NCBI GenBank assembly: GCA_003488105.1
Contig: DNMS01000316.1
Span: 2,822 to 20,037 of the forward strand
Origin: Rhodospirillaceae bacterium
GTDB lineage: Bacteria > Pseudomonadota > Alphaproteobacteria > Rhodospirillales_A > Casp-alpha2
Reading direction: 5' to 3'
DNA: 17,216 nt
Shown here: positions 1 through 6,469 of the stretch, in pieces
Position numbering within the stretch: position 1 is the stretch's first letter
Layout of the letters: every line of letters begins with the position of its first letter
Notes under the pieces: model-generated
The model's input: only the letters and a program-made list of their open reading frames with translations
What the model was told of the DNA's origin: nothing
The model's database searches: none
Position numbers and translations under genes: made by a program

Positions 1-128
1 ATAACACCATGGTTGTATTACCGTCGCCAGAATTTTTTATATGGCGCTAACCCATAGCGGCAGGCTGCGGGACTTTCGGACATGCCGCCGACTCTTTTTG
101 GTCTATCCGACGGCCTATGTATTGTTGT

Positions 129-134
129 TATAAT
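129..134 (+). promoter_or_regulatory. Possible -10 box just before the SNase-like gene
   Basis: A perfect TATAAT ends 8 bases before the ATG at 143. A transcript starting about 7 bases downstream would begin almost at the start codon, giving a leaderless mRNA. I see no convincing -35 at the right spacing (106-111 is TCCGAC), so this is a weak call. Confidence 0.3.
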
Positions 135-142
135 CATCAATC

Positions 143-640
143 ATGCGAGGTGTGATCTCAGTCCTGTTCGCTGGTCTGACGATGGTGTCCGTACCGGCCG
201 CCGCCGGCGAACTGGCGGGGCGCGCCTGCGTCATCGATGGCGAGACCCTGATGCTGGGCGGCAAGCGCCGCCACACCAAGTGCGAGGGCGGGGATATCGT
301 CAAGCTTTGGGGTGTCGCCGCCTTTAAGTTGAAGCAGACCTGCGACCATGGCGGCCGCGCAGTGCTGTGTGGGCGCTATTCGGCGGCCATGCTGCAGGAA
401 AAGATCAAGACGGCGGAAATCCGTTGCGAGGAAAAGGCGACGGCGTTCGGCGGCATCACCATTGCCGAATGTTTTGTCGGTGCGGACAACATCAATCAGC
501 ACATGGTGGCCAACGGTTTTGCGCTGGCCAACCGCAAGGATACGGAGCGCTATACGGGCTATGAGGCCCAGGCGAAGGCTCAGAATAAGGGCATGTGGGT
601 GACCAAGTTCACACCGCCCTGGGACTATGTCGGCCGCTAG
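143..640 (+). CDS. Secreted SNase-fold (thermonuclease-like) protein, active site eroded
   Basis: A 165-residue protein with an N-terminal hydrophobic stretch (residues 3-21, ending VPAAAG) that reads as a Sec signal peptide, so it should be exported to the periplasm. The mature part follows the staphylococcal-nuclease pattern: VIDGETL (30-36), KLWGV (54-58), an FGGITIAECFVG strand (102-113), INQHMVANGFA (117-127) and a C-terminal AQAKAQNKGMW (142-152). The catalytic positions differ from active enzymes. By eye alignment, nuclease Arg35 corresponds to K54, Asp40 to A59, Glu43 to K62 and Arg87 to G104, so nuclease activity is doubtful. Six cysteines (29, 47, 67, 76, 95, 110) could form disulfides. 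The ATG at 143 is chosen because it gives a complete signal peptide. It has no Shine-Dalgarno, and a TATAAT lies 9 bases before it. Family assignment is fairly sure; function is unknown. Confidence 0.8.
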   Translation: MRGVISVLFAGLTMVSVPAAAGELAGRACVIDGETLMLGGKRRHTKCEGGDIVKLWGVAAFKLKQTCDHGGRAVLCGRYSAAMLQEKIKTAEIRCEEKATAFGGITIAECFVGADNINQHMVANGFALANRKDTERYTGYEAQAKAQNKGMWVTKFTPPWDYVGR

Positions 641-654
641 GCCGGGCCGACATA
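626..654 (+). terminator. Hairpin at the end of the SNase-like gene
   Basis: A perfect 10-bp inverted repeat, TATGTCGGCC (626-635) and GGCCGACATA (645-654), with a 9-base loop that contains the stop codon of the SNase-like gene. No T-run follows, so it is not a classical intrinsic terminator. It could act as a weak terminator or as a 3'-end stabiliser separating this gene from fetA. Confidence 0.5.
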
Positions 655-683
655 ATTCAGTCGCCACATCCCGGGCCGCCCCC

Positions 684-689
684 TAATAT
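684..689 (+). promoter_or_regulatory. Possible -10 box just before fetA
   Basis: TAATAT ends 7 bases before the ATG at 697, with no Shine-Dalgarno between them, so transcription could start at or next to the start codon. No good -35 is visible around 660-666. The arrangement matches that before the SNase-like gene. Low confidence. Confidence 0.25.
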
Positions 690-696
690 CCCCATC

Positions 697-1284
697 ATGC
701 TGTCGATCCGAAACCTTCGCGCGCACCTGGTGCAGGTTGACGACCTGGACCTGGACGCGGGCGACTGCATCGCCGTCATGGGGCCATCCGGCTCGGGAAA
801 AAGTCTCATGCTGCGGGCGTTGGCCGATCTCGACCCGGCGGCGGGCGAGGTCACGCTCGACGGCCGCGAACGGATGTCCATGACCGGCCCGCAGTGGCGC
901 CGCCAGGTGATGTATGTCGGCCCGGAATCGGGCTGGTGGGAAGACCGCGTGGGCGATCATTTCGAGGATCCGGAGGCGGTCACCGGCGTGTTGCAGCGCC
1001 TGGGTTTCAAGGCCGACGCATTGACCTGGCCGGTGTCGCGCCTGTCCACCGGCGAGCGCCAGCGCCTGGCCATCGCCCGCGCCTTCGACCGGGGGCCGCG
1101 CGTGCTGCTGCTGGACGAGCCCACGGGCGCCTTGGACCAGGCGGCGACGGCGCTGGTCGAGGGCGTGATCCACGATTTCCTGATGGACGGCGGCATCGTC
1201 ATCCTGGCGACCCATGCCAAGGATCAGGCGGCACGGCTCGGCAAACGGCTGCTGACCATGACCGACGGCAGGCTGTCCGCATGA
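697..1284 (+). CDS. fetA: FetA-like ABC transporter ATP-binding protein
   Basis: A 195-residue ABC ATPase, the cytoplasmic energy subunit for the permease that follows. Walker A is GPSGSGKS (29-36), the signature is LSTGE (116-120, the third residue being Thr instead of Gly), Walker B is VLLLDEP (136-142), the D-loop is ALD and the H-loop histidine is H173. The Q-loop is unusual: in an ungapped alignment with E. coli FetA as I remember it, the glutamine falls on P76 (YVGPES, 73-78). The stretch between Q-loop and signature is also short. The start at 697 gives the normal beta-strand N-terminus; the upstream in-frame ATG at 595 would lie inside the SNase-like gene. No Shine-Dalgarno precedes 697; a TAATAT lies 8 bases upstream. 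Its end overlaps the permease start (ATGA). FetAB in E. coli is described as an iron exporter; the substrate here is not shown. Confidence 0.85.
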   Translation: MLSIRNLRAHLVQVDDLDLDAGDCIAVMGPSGSGKSLMLRALADLDPAAGEVTLDGRERMSMTGPQWRRQVMYVGPESGWWEDRVGDHFEDPEAVTGVLQRLGFKADALTWPVSRLSTGERQRLAIARAFDRGPRVLLLDEPTGALDQAATALVEGVIHDFLMDGGIVILATHAKDQAARLGKRLLTMTDGRLSA

Positions 1285-2090
1285 CCAGTCAGGCCATTCC
1301 TCTGACCGCGTTCGACCTGGCCCTGGCGGCCTTGCTGCTGGTCATCAACGGCGGCCTGTCCCTCTGGCTCGGCCTCGGCATCACCCGCTCGCTGGCCATT
1401 GCGGCCCTCCGCATGACGGTGCAGTTATTGCTGGTCGGTCTGGTCCTGAAAGCCCTGTTCGCGCAGCAGTCGCCCTGGCTGACGCTCGGCGTGGTGGCGA
1501 TCATGGTCGGCTTTGCCGGCTACGAGATCATGAACCGCCAGGACCGCAAGCTGACCGGCTGGTGGTCCTATGGGATCGGCGTTTCGACCATGACCTTCGC
1601 CGCCATTTCGGTCACCTGCCTGGCCTTGACGACGCAGCTCAAGCCCGACCCCTGGTGGGATGCGCGCTATGCCGTGCCCATCCTGGGCATGATCCTGGGC
1701 AATGCGATGACCGGGATCAGCCTGGGCCTCAACACCTTGTTCAACACGGTGGTCCGCGAACGCTGGGCCGTGGAGGCGCAGATCGCCTTGGGCCATCCGC
1801 GCGAGGTGGCGCTGCGCCCGTTCATCCGCCGCGCCCTCAAGACCGCGCTGATGCCGACCATCAATTCCATGGCCGCGACCGGGGTGGTGTCCCTGCCGGG
1901 CATGATGACGGGCCAGATCCTGGCCGGTGCCGACCCGGTGGAAGCGGTGAAATACCAATTGCTGGTGATGTTCCTGATCGGCGGGGCGACGGGCATCGGC
2001 GCCGTCATGGCGATCTATGCCGCGGTCTGGCGCATCACCGATCCGCGCCATCGCCTGCGCCTGGACCGAATAGAAGGATCCGACCAATGA
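1281..2090 (+). CDS. fetB: FetB-like (UPF0014) ABC transporter permease
   Basis: A 269-residue inner-membrane permease of the FetB/YbbM (UPF0014) family, the membrane partner of the preceding ATPase. Hydrophobic segments lie at about 11-33, 38-60, 66-84, 95-118, 131-152, 195-217 and 226-250, the usual number for the family. Diagnostic stretches are GMILGNAMTGISLGLN (136-151), ALMPTINSMAATG (189-201) and LPGMMTGQILAGADP (205-219). The start at 1281 overlaps the fetA stop by 4 bases (ATGA), and its own stop overlaps the next gene in the same way, so three genes appear translationally coupled. The family is well recognised. The transported substrate is inferred only from E. coli FetB (iron export), and the coupling to an enolase-superfamily enzyme leaves another substrate possible. 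Confidence 0.88.
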   Translation: MTSQAIPLTAFDLALAALLLVINGGLSLWLGLGITRSLAIAALRMTVQLLLVGLVLKALFAQQSPWLTLGVVAIMVGFAGYEIMNRQDRKLTGWWSYGIGVSTMTFAAISVTCLALTTQLKPDPWWDARYAVPILGMILGNAMTGISLGLNTLFNTVVRERWAVEAQIALGHPREVALRPFIRRALKTALMPTINSMAATGVVSLPGMMTGQILAGADPVEAVKYQLLVMFLIGGATGIGAVMAIYAAVWRITDPRHRLRLDRIEGSDQ

Positions 2091-3169
2091 CCGACACCAT
2101 CACCGCCGTGCGGGCCCGCCCCGTGGTCGTGCCCATGCGCCGGCCCCTGGCCACGGCGGGGGGCGTGGTATCGGAAGCGCCCTTGGTCCTGGTTGATGTC
2201 GAGACCTCGGGCGGCATCACCGGCCGCGCCTATTCCTTCGCCTATCAGGCCTGGGCGCTCAAGCCGTTGATGGCCATGTATGCGGCCTTGGGTGAGCGCA
2301 TCATGGGCAAGCCTCTGGACCCGCAGGCGGTGCAGGCGGACCTGATGGCCATGACCCGCCTGGCCGGGGCCAAGGGGGCGGCGGGGCAGGCGATCTCGGG
2401 CCTCGACATGGCCTTGTGGGATGCCGCGGCCAAGGGTAAAGGCCAGCCTTTGTACAAGTTGCTCGGCGCCGAGGCGGTTGCCACGCCGGCCTATAATTCC
2501 AAGGGCCTCGGCATGATCGGCGTGCAGGCGGCGGCCAAGGAGGCGCGGGACCTTCTGGACGAAGGCTTCGCTGCGGTGAAGCTGCGCCTGGGCTATCCGA
2601 CGCTGGAAGAAGACGTCGCCGTGGCGCGGGCGGTGCGGGTGGCGATCGGCCCCGACGTGCCCTTGATGAGCGACTACAACCAAAGCCAGGAGGTCGAAGA
2701 GGTCATCCGCCGGGTCAAGGCGCTGGCGGCGGTGGACCTTTATTGGGTGGAGGAGCCGGTCCATTACGACGATTTCTACGGCCATGCGGCGCTGCGTGCC
2801 GTGGTGAAGACGAAAATCCAGACGGGGGAGAATTGCTGGTATCCGGGCGAGATGGCGAAATGCATGGCGGCGGGCGGATGTGATTATTTCATGCCCGACG
2901 CGGGCAAGATCGGCGGCGTCACCGGCTGGCTGGGCGCGGCCAAGCTGGCGGCGGCGGCCCACCTGCCGTTGTCGAGCCACCTGTACCCGGAAATCAGCGT
3001 GCACCTTCTGGCGGCGACGCCGACCCGCCACTGGCTGGAATACGTCGACTGGGCCGAGCCGATCCTGGCTGACCCCTTGCCCGTGACCGACGGCCATTGC
3101 CACCCTGCGGAAAAACCCGGCATCGGCATTGAATGGAACGACCGGGCCGTCGATAAGTATGGGGTGTAA
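2087..3169 (+). CDS. Mandelate racemase-like enolase-superfamily enzyme
   Basis: A 360-residue enzyme that aligns along its whole length with Pseudomonas mandelate racemase, shifted by one residue through the C-terminal half. Enolase-superfamily enzymes abstract a proton alpha to a carboxylate using Mg2+. The metal ligands are D196 (SDYNQS), E222 (VEEP) and E248 (TGEN). The His-Asp dyad is D271 (MPDAGKIGGVTGW) with H298 (LSSHLYPEIS), and E318 (HWLE) matches the electrophilic Glu317. The second base is changed: the KxK motif reads K165-L-R167, so the position of Lys166 is Arg. The N-terminal capping domain is complete. An AGAAGGA ribosome-binding site (2071-2077) lies 9 bases before the ATG, which overlaps the fetB stop. 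The substrate is probably a 2-hydroxy acid but is not identified; racemase, dehydratase or epimerase activity all remain possible. Confidence 0.88.
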   Translation: MTDTITAVRARPVVVPMRRPLATAGGVVSEAPLVLVDVETSGGITGRAYSFAYQAWALKPLMAMYAALGERIMGKPLDPQAVQADLMAMTRLAGAKGAAGQAISGLDMALWDAAAKGKGQPLYKLLGAEAVATPAYNSKGLGMIGVQAAAKEARDLLDEGFAAVKLRLGYPTLEEDVAVARAVRVAIGPDVPLMSDYNQSQEVEEVIRRVKALAAVDLYWVEEPVHYDDFYGHAALRAVVKTKIQTGENCWYPGEMAKCMAAGGCDYFMPDAGKIGGVTGWLGAAKLAAAAHLPLSSHLYPEISVHLLAATPTRHWLEYVDWAEPILADPLPVTDGHCHPAEKPGIGIEWNDRAVDKYGV

Positions 3170-3192
3170 TCCCCAGCCCGAAAGTTCCCGCC

Positions 3193-4149
3193 ATGACCGA
3201 TACCATTGTCTTCCTTGATCACGGATCCCTTGCCCCCGGCACGGTGCTGCGCCCGCCCGCGTTCGCCCATCAATGGATCGACCATGACGAGACCAAACCC
3301 GGCGAGGTCGCGGCCCGCATCAAGGATGCGACCATCGTGGTCTCCAACAAGATCAAGGTGGGGGCCGCCGAGATGGACGCCGCCCCGGGGTTGAAGCTGA
3401 TCGCCGTCTGCGCCACGGGCACGGACATCATCGATCTGGCCGCCGCCAAGGAACGCGGCATTACCGTGTGCAACGTGCGGGGCTATGCGGAACATTCCGT
3501 GCCGGAACATGCCTTCGGCCTGATCCTGACCCTGCGCCGCCAGATCATTGGCTACCTCGCCGACGTGAAGGCCGGCAAATGGCAGCAGGCCGGCACTTTC
3601 ACCTTCTTCACCCACGAACTGCGCGACCTCTACGGCACGCGCCTGGCCATCGTCGGGCGGGGGTCCTTGGGCCAGGGCGTTGCCACGATCGCAAAGGGTT
3701 TCGGGATGGAGGTCGTGTTTGTCGGCCGCAAGGGCGATGCCGCGCCGGATGCCCCCCTGATCCCCTGGGACGAAGCCATCGAGACGGCGGACGTGTTGAC
3801 CCTGCACTGTCCCCTGACACCGGAAACCCGCGGCATGATCGGGTTGGATGAATTCAAGCGCATGAAGCGCACGGCGCTGATCATTAATACGGCGCGGGGT
3901 GGCCTGATCGACGAGGATGCTTTGGTTCAGGCCCTGACGGAGGGCCTGATCGCGGGCGCGGGAATGGATGTTGTGTCGTCGGAGCCGCCGCCTGCCGATC
4001 ATCCCTTCATGGCCCTGGTCGGGCGGCCCGATTTCATCCTGACCCCGCATACGGCCTGGGCGGGAAACACGGCCCGCGAAGCCATGGCGGAACAGCTGAT
4101 CCGCAATATCGAGAACTTCAAGAACGGGACGCCAGCCAACATCGTTTAG
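3193..4149 (+). CDS. D-2-hydroxyacid dehydrogenase, HprA-like
   Basis: A 318-residue NAD(P)-dependent D-2-hydroxyacid dehydrogenase that interconverts a 2-keto acid and a D-2-hydroxy acid. The Rossmann fingerprint is GRGSLG (155-160), and the catalytic triad is R235 (NTARGG), E264 (SSEPPP) and H286 (TPHTAWA). The Q/E-rich lid region NVRGYAEHSVPEHAFG (94-109) is typical of glycerate or hydroxypyruvate reductases. At the end of the second Rossmann strand the sequence is VFVGRK (175-180), with no acidic residue to bind the adenine ribose and with R179-K180 in its place. This points to NADPH rather than NADH (inference). It starts 23 bases after the racemase-like gene and has only a weak ribosome-binding site, so it is probably the last gene of the same operon. 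Pairing with an enzyme acting on 2-hydroxy acids fits a catabolic or stereo-inverting pathway. Confidence 0.88.
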   Translation: MTDTIVFLDHGSLAPGTVLRPPAFAHQWIDHDETKPGEVAARIKDATIVVSNKIKVGAAEMDAAPGLKLIAVCATGTDIIDLAAAKERGITVCNVRGYAEHSVPEHAFGLILTLRRQIIGYLADVKAGKWQQAGTFTFFTHELRDLYGTRLAIVGRGSLGQGVATIAKGFGMEVVFVGRKGDAAPDAPLIPWDEAIETADVLTLHCPLTPETRGMIGLDEFKRMKRTALIINTARGGLIDEDALVQALTEGLIAGAGMDVVSSEPPPADHPFMALVGRPDFILTPHTAWAGNTAREAMAEQLIRNIENFKNGTPANIV

Positions 4150-4153
4150 GCGC

Positions 4154-4215
4154 CGTCATGGCCGGGCGTGACCCGGCCATCCATGGGGACCCCCGGGTCA
4201 AGCCCGGGGGTGACG
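4154..4215. repeat. REP-like double-hairpin palindromic element
   Basis: A 62-base element between two convergent genes. Its ends are an inverted pair, CGTCA (4154-4158) and TGACG (4211-4215). Inside are two perfect hairpins: ATGGCCGGG (4158-4166) with CCCGGCCAT (4172-4180), and CCCCCGGG (4190-4197) with CCCGGGGG (4203-4210), each with a 5-base loop (CGTGA and TCAAG). I recall this architecture from dispersed intergenic palindromes in alphaproteobacterial genomes. It could also end transcription from both sides. Confidence 0.75.
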
Positions 4216-4260
4216 GGAAGGTTGCGGTTGGCGGAGGCCATCCTCATCTAGGGGCGGCCC

Positions 4261-5019
4261 CTAAGGCGTGATGTCGCTTCCCGGCCGTTTGGCGACCTCG
4301 GTTGTGCCGGCGGCGGGTGCGTCCTGAGGGCGGCTGCCGTCGGGCGGGGCCCAGTCACCGGGGCCGCCGGAAAAGCCCGCCGATCCCATGCCCGCCATGC
4401 CCGGTTTGGGATGGCGCAGGGTTTCCGGGTCCTTGTAGCCGCCGAAGAACCGCCGGATGCCGCGCCAGATTTTCGGCACCAGCCAGATCACCAGCAGGGC
4501 GAACAGGCCGAGGCCGATCAGGAAGGCGACCGGGTTGAATACGGCCAGCGCCAGGCCGCCGAACACCAGAAAGTCCTCGAACAGACTCATGCCCCAGTTG
4601 GAGAACGGTTCGGGCGAGGTGTTGATGACGGCGCGCGATCCCGCCTTGGCGGCGTGGGTGCCGGCGGCGATCATGCCGCCGCCGAGCAACGCGGCCACGG
4701 TCTGCAATTCGTCGTTCATGAAATCCAGCCCGCCGACGGCACCGGCGGCCATGAGCGCACCCGCCGGGATGCGGATGAAGGTATGGATCAGGTCCCAGAT
4801 GGAATCCAGGCCGGGAATCTTGTCGGCGAAGAATTCGATGAAATACAGCAGTGCCGCCGCCGCCAGCACCCAGGTCGAGGACAGCACGGCCATGCTGTCC
4901 GGCAGGGAGATCACGCCGAAGGCATCCAGCCCGCCCAGGATCAGCACGGTGGCATACAGGTTCAGTCCGCTGCCCCAGGCGGATCCCAGGGCGACGGCAA
5001 GGGCGGTCAACGGCTCCAT
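4261..5019 (-). CDS. DUF4126-type integral membrane protein
   Basis: A 252-residue membrane protein that matches the DUF4126 family as I remember it. Recognisable stretches are ALGSAWGSGLNLYATV (11-26), FFADKIPGLDSIWDLIHT (63-80), RIPAGALMAAG (83-93) and AAGTHAAKAGSRA (117-129), followed by a final hydrophobic helix at about 163-188. The tail (about 197-252) is rich in Gly, Pro and Asp and looks disordered. The function of the family is not known to me. The start at 5019 lies 7 bases after the stop of the TerB-domain gene, with an AAAAGG about 12 bases upstream, so the two genes form an operon with TerB first. Confidence 0.8.
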   Translation of the reverse strand: MEPLTALAVALGSAWGSGLNLYATVLILGGLDAFGVISLPDSMAVLSSTWVLAAAALLYFIEFFADKIPGLDSIWDLIHTFIRIPAGALMAAGAVGGLDFMNDELQTVAALLGGGMIAAGTHAAKAGSRAVINTSPEPFSNWGMSLFEDFLVFGGLALAVFNPVAFLIGLGLFALLVIWLVPKIWRGIRRFFGGYKDPETLRHPKPGMAGMGSAGFSGGPGDWAPPDGSRPQDAPAAGTTEVAKRPGSDITP

Positions 5020-5026
5020 TGGGGGC

Positions 5027-5503
5027 TCATGCCTTTTCGTCGGGAATGTTGGGGAGGTCGTCCACGTAAAGACCGAGTTCCTTCGGCTCGATCCCCAGGC
5101 GCGAACACAGGCTGACGACCTCGATCTGTTCGGTTAGGTTGTCTTCGCCTTCGACCTCGAGAATGCCCATGCAGACCCGCAGGATGAGCGACGCCGTTTC
5201 CGGGTTGTCGGCCACGGGTTCGATGCGCTGGAAGGCGGCTTCGCGCCCTGTTTTCGGATCGTCCTGGATTTCCGCCGTGTAATCGTTGAACAGGTCGACG
5301 GCTTCGTGGGGGTCGAACACCTGCAACTGTTTGATGGCCTCGACGATCTGGTCCAGGCGCATGCGTTCGGGAAAAGTCACCTGCCCGTCGGCGGCGCAGA
5401 CCAGGGCGGCGGCCGACATCACGGCCTCAAGGAACGGGCGGTTTTGGTGTCGCGCCATCTGCTCCCGGTACAAATCCGTCAGGGTGTCGAGCACGCCCGC
5501 CAT
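5027..5503 (-). CDS. TerB-domain (tellurite-resistance-type) protein
   Basis: A 158-residue soluble, helical, acidic protein. The segment AALVCAADGQVTFPERMRLD (32-51) is the TerB/DjlA-type motif in which acidic residues can hold a metal, and a second half repeats the pattern around MGILEVEGEDNLTEQIEVV (111-129). TerB domains are associated with membrane-linked stress complexes, but no other ter genes are visible here, so tellurite resistance should not be assumed. The start at 5503 has a good GGAGG ribosome-binding site about 9 bases upstream, part of which can be masked by an upstream inverted repeat (5516-5568). It is immediately followed by the DUF4126 gene. Confidence 0.75.
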   Translation of the reverse strand: MAGVLDTLTDLYREQMARHQNRPFLEAVMSAAALVCAADGQVTFPERMRLDQIVEAIKQLQVFDPHEAVDLFNDYTAEIQDDPKTGREAAFQRIEPVADNPETASLILRVCMGILEVEGEDNLTEQIEVVSLCSRLGIEPKELGLYVDDLPNIPDEKA

Positions 5504-5515
5504 GACCTAATGCCT

Positions 5516-5568
5516 CCGTTGCTTCCCTCGTCTCGATTATTGGCCGAGGGGCGGGGGTGAGGCAACGG
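5516..5568 (-). promoter_or_regulatory. Nested inverted repeat overlapping the TerB-gene ribosome-binding site
   Basis: In the 77-base gap before the TerB-domain gene, an outer 7-bp repeat (CCGTTGC at 5516-5522 with GCAACGG at 5562-5568) encloses an inner 6-bp repeat (CCCTCG at 5525-5530 with CGAGGG at 5545-5550). Read as minus-strand RNA, the outer stem takes in the GG that starts the GGAGG ribosome-binding site. It could limit translation or mark the end of the upstream hydrolase transcript. Confidence 0.4.
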
Positions 5569-5580
5569 CTTATGGGCGGG

Positions 5581-6444
5581 TCAGTAGGGCGTGAGGGTCT
5601 TCAAGGTGTTCGTCAGGGTGTCGGCGAATTCCTCCGCCGCTTCGTACATCACCCAATGACCGGCGTCCTTGATGATGTGGAAGGGGGCCTCGGGCTGGAA
5701 GCTTCGGATGATTTCCTTGCGCTTATCCAGGCCCTCCTGGCCCATCACGGTGATGTCGTGTTCGCCCCAGATTCCGGCCATGGACGCCTTGATGTCGGGC
5801 AGGGCGCGCAGCAGCCGGTCGGTCAGCGAGATCGGCCGCGAGCGGATACGCCCGCGTTCCAGATTGCGGCGGTGCAGGTGCACGGCCAGATCGTCGATGT
5901 TGGCCGGGTCGTGCATCATCAGGATCTGCAGGTTGCGGCGCTGCAATTCGTCGATCTCGTCGTCGGTCATGCCGTCCTCGGCCAGGGCCGTGCCCTGGGG
6001 CGGCGCGTGCAGCACGCCGAAGCCGCTGGCCCCGACCATGACGAAGCTGCGGCAGCGGCCGGGTGTTTTCGACGCGACGACGCTGCCGATCAGGCCGCCG
6101 AAGGAAAAACCGGCGAGATGGAAGGTCTCGCCCGCGGGCACAAGCTGGTCCAGGCCGGCGACGAGAATATCGGCGATGTCATCGGGGGAGGTCGGCTTGG
6201 GCGGGGCGCCGCTGTCGCCGAATCCCGGCGTGTCGGCGGCCAGCACGGTGAAATGCGGCGTCAGCAGGGGAATGGACTGATACCAGTGGGTCCACGACCC
6301 CCAGCCACCGTGCAGCAGCACGAGAGTCGGGCCGCCGCCTTCCCAGCGGTGCCAGATACAGGGGCCGTTGGGGCCCGGCGTTTCGATGCGTTGAGCTTTG
6401 GCGGCAAGGGCCGCCACGTCTTGGGCGAGGGCTGCGTGGTCCAT
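5581..6444 (-). CDS. Alpha/beta-hydrolase fold protein
   Basis: A 287-residue alpha/beta hydrolase. The oxyanion motif is HGGWGSW (45-51), followed by the TPGFGDSG strand-turn (72-79). The nucleophile elbow is GFSFGG with S114. The acid is D230 (GIWGEHD) and the histidine is H263 (DAGHWVMYEA), so a full Ser-Asp-His triad is present, and a cap region lies at about 140-220. No signal peptide is seen. The substrate cannot be read from the sequence; relatives cleave esters or C-C bonds in aromatic-ring breakdown. The ATG at 6444 is chosen because the longer reading frame (from 6507) would run into the preceding gene, and because the family begins close to here. A ribosome-binding site is weak. 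It sits 25 bases after the unknown helical gene and is probably co-transcribed with it. Confidence 0.82.
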   Translation of the reverse strand: MDHAALAQDVAALAAKAQRIETPGPNGPCIWHRWEGGGPTLVLLHGGWGSWTHWYQSIPLLTPHFTVLAADTPGFGDSGAPPKPTSPDDIADILVAGLDQLVPAGETFHLAGFSFGGLIGSVVASKTPGRCRSFVMVGASGFGVLHAPPQGTALAEDGMTDDEIDELQRRNLQILMMHDPANIDDLAVHLHRRNLERGRIRSRPISLTDRLLRALPDIKASMAGIWGEHDITVMGQEGLDKRKEIIRSFQPEAPFHIIKDAGHWVMYEAAEEFADTLTNTLKTLTPY

Positions 6445-6469
6445 GATGTGAGAGTTCGGCCTTTTTGGA

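Noticed and set aside
2015..3103. Long minus-strand open frame opposite the racemase-like gene (and similar long frames opposite many genes)
   Set aside because: His/Arg/Gln-rich shadow of a GC-rich gene; the plus-strand frame has full catalytic motifs.
4411..5115. Plus-strand frames across the DUF4126 and TerB genes
   Set aside because: Shadows with no family features; the minus frames have good starts, membrane segments and a TerB motif.
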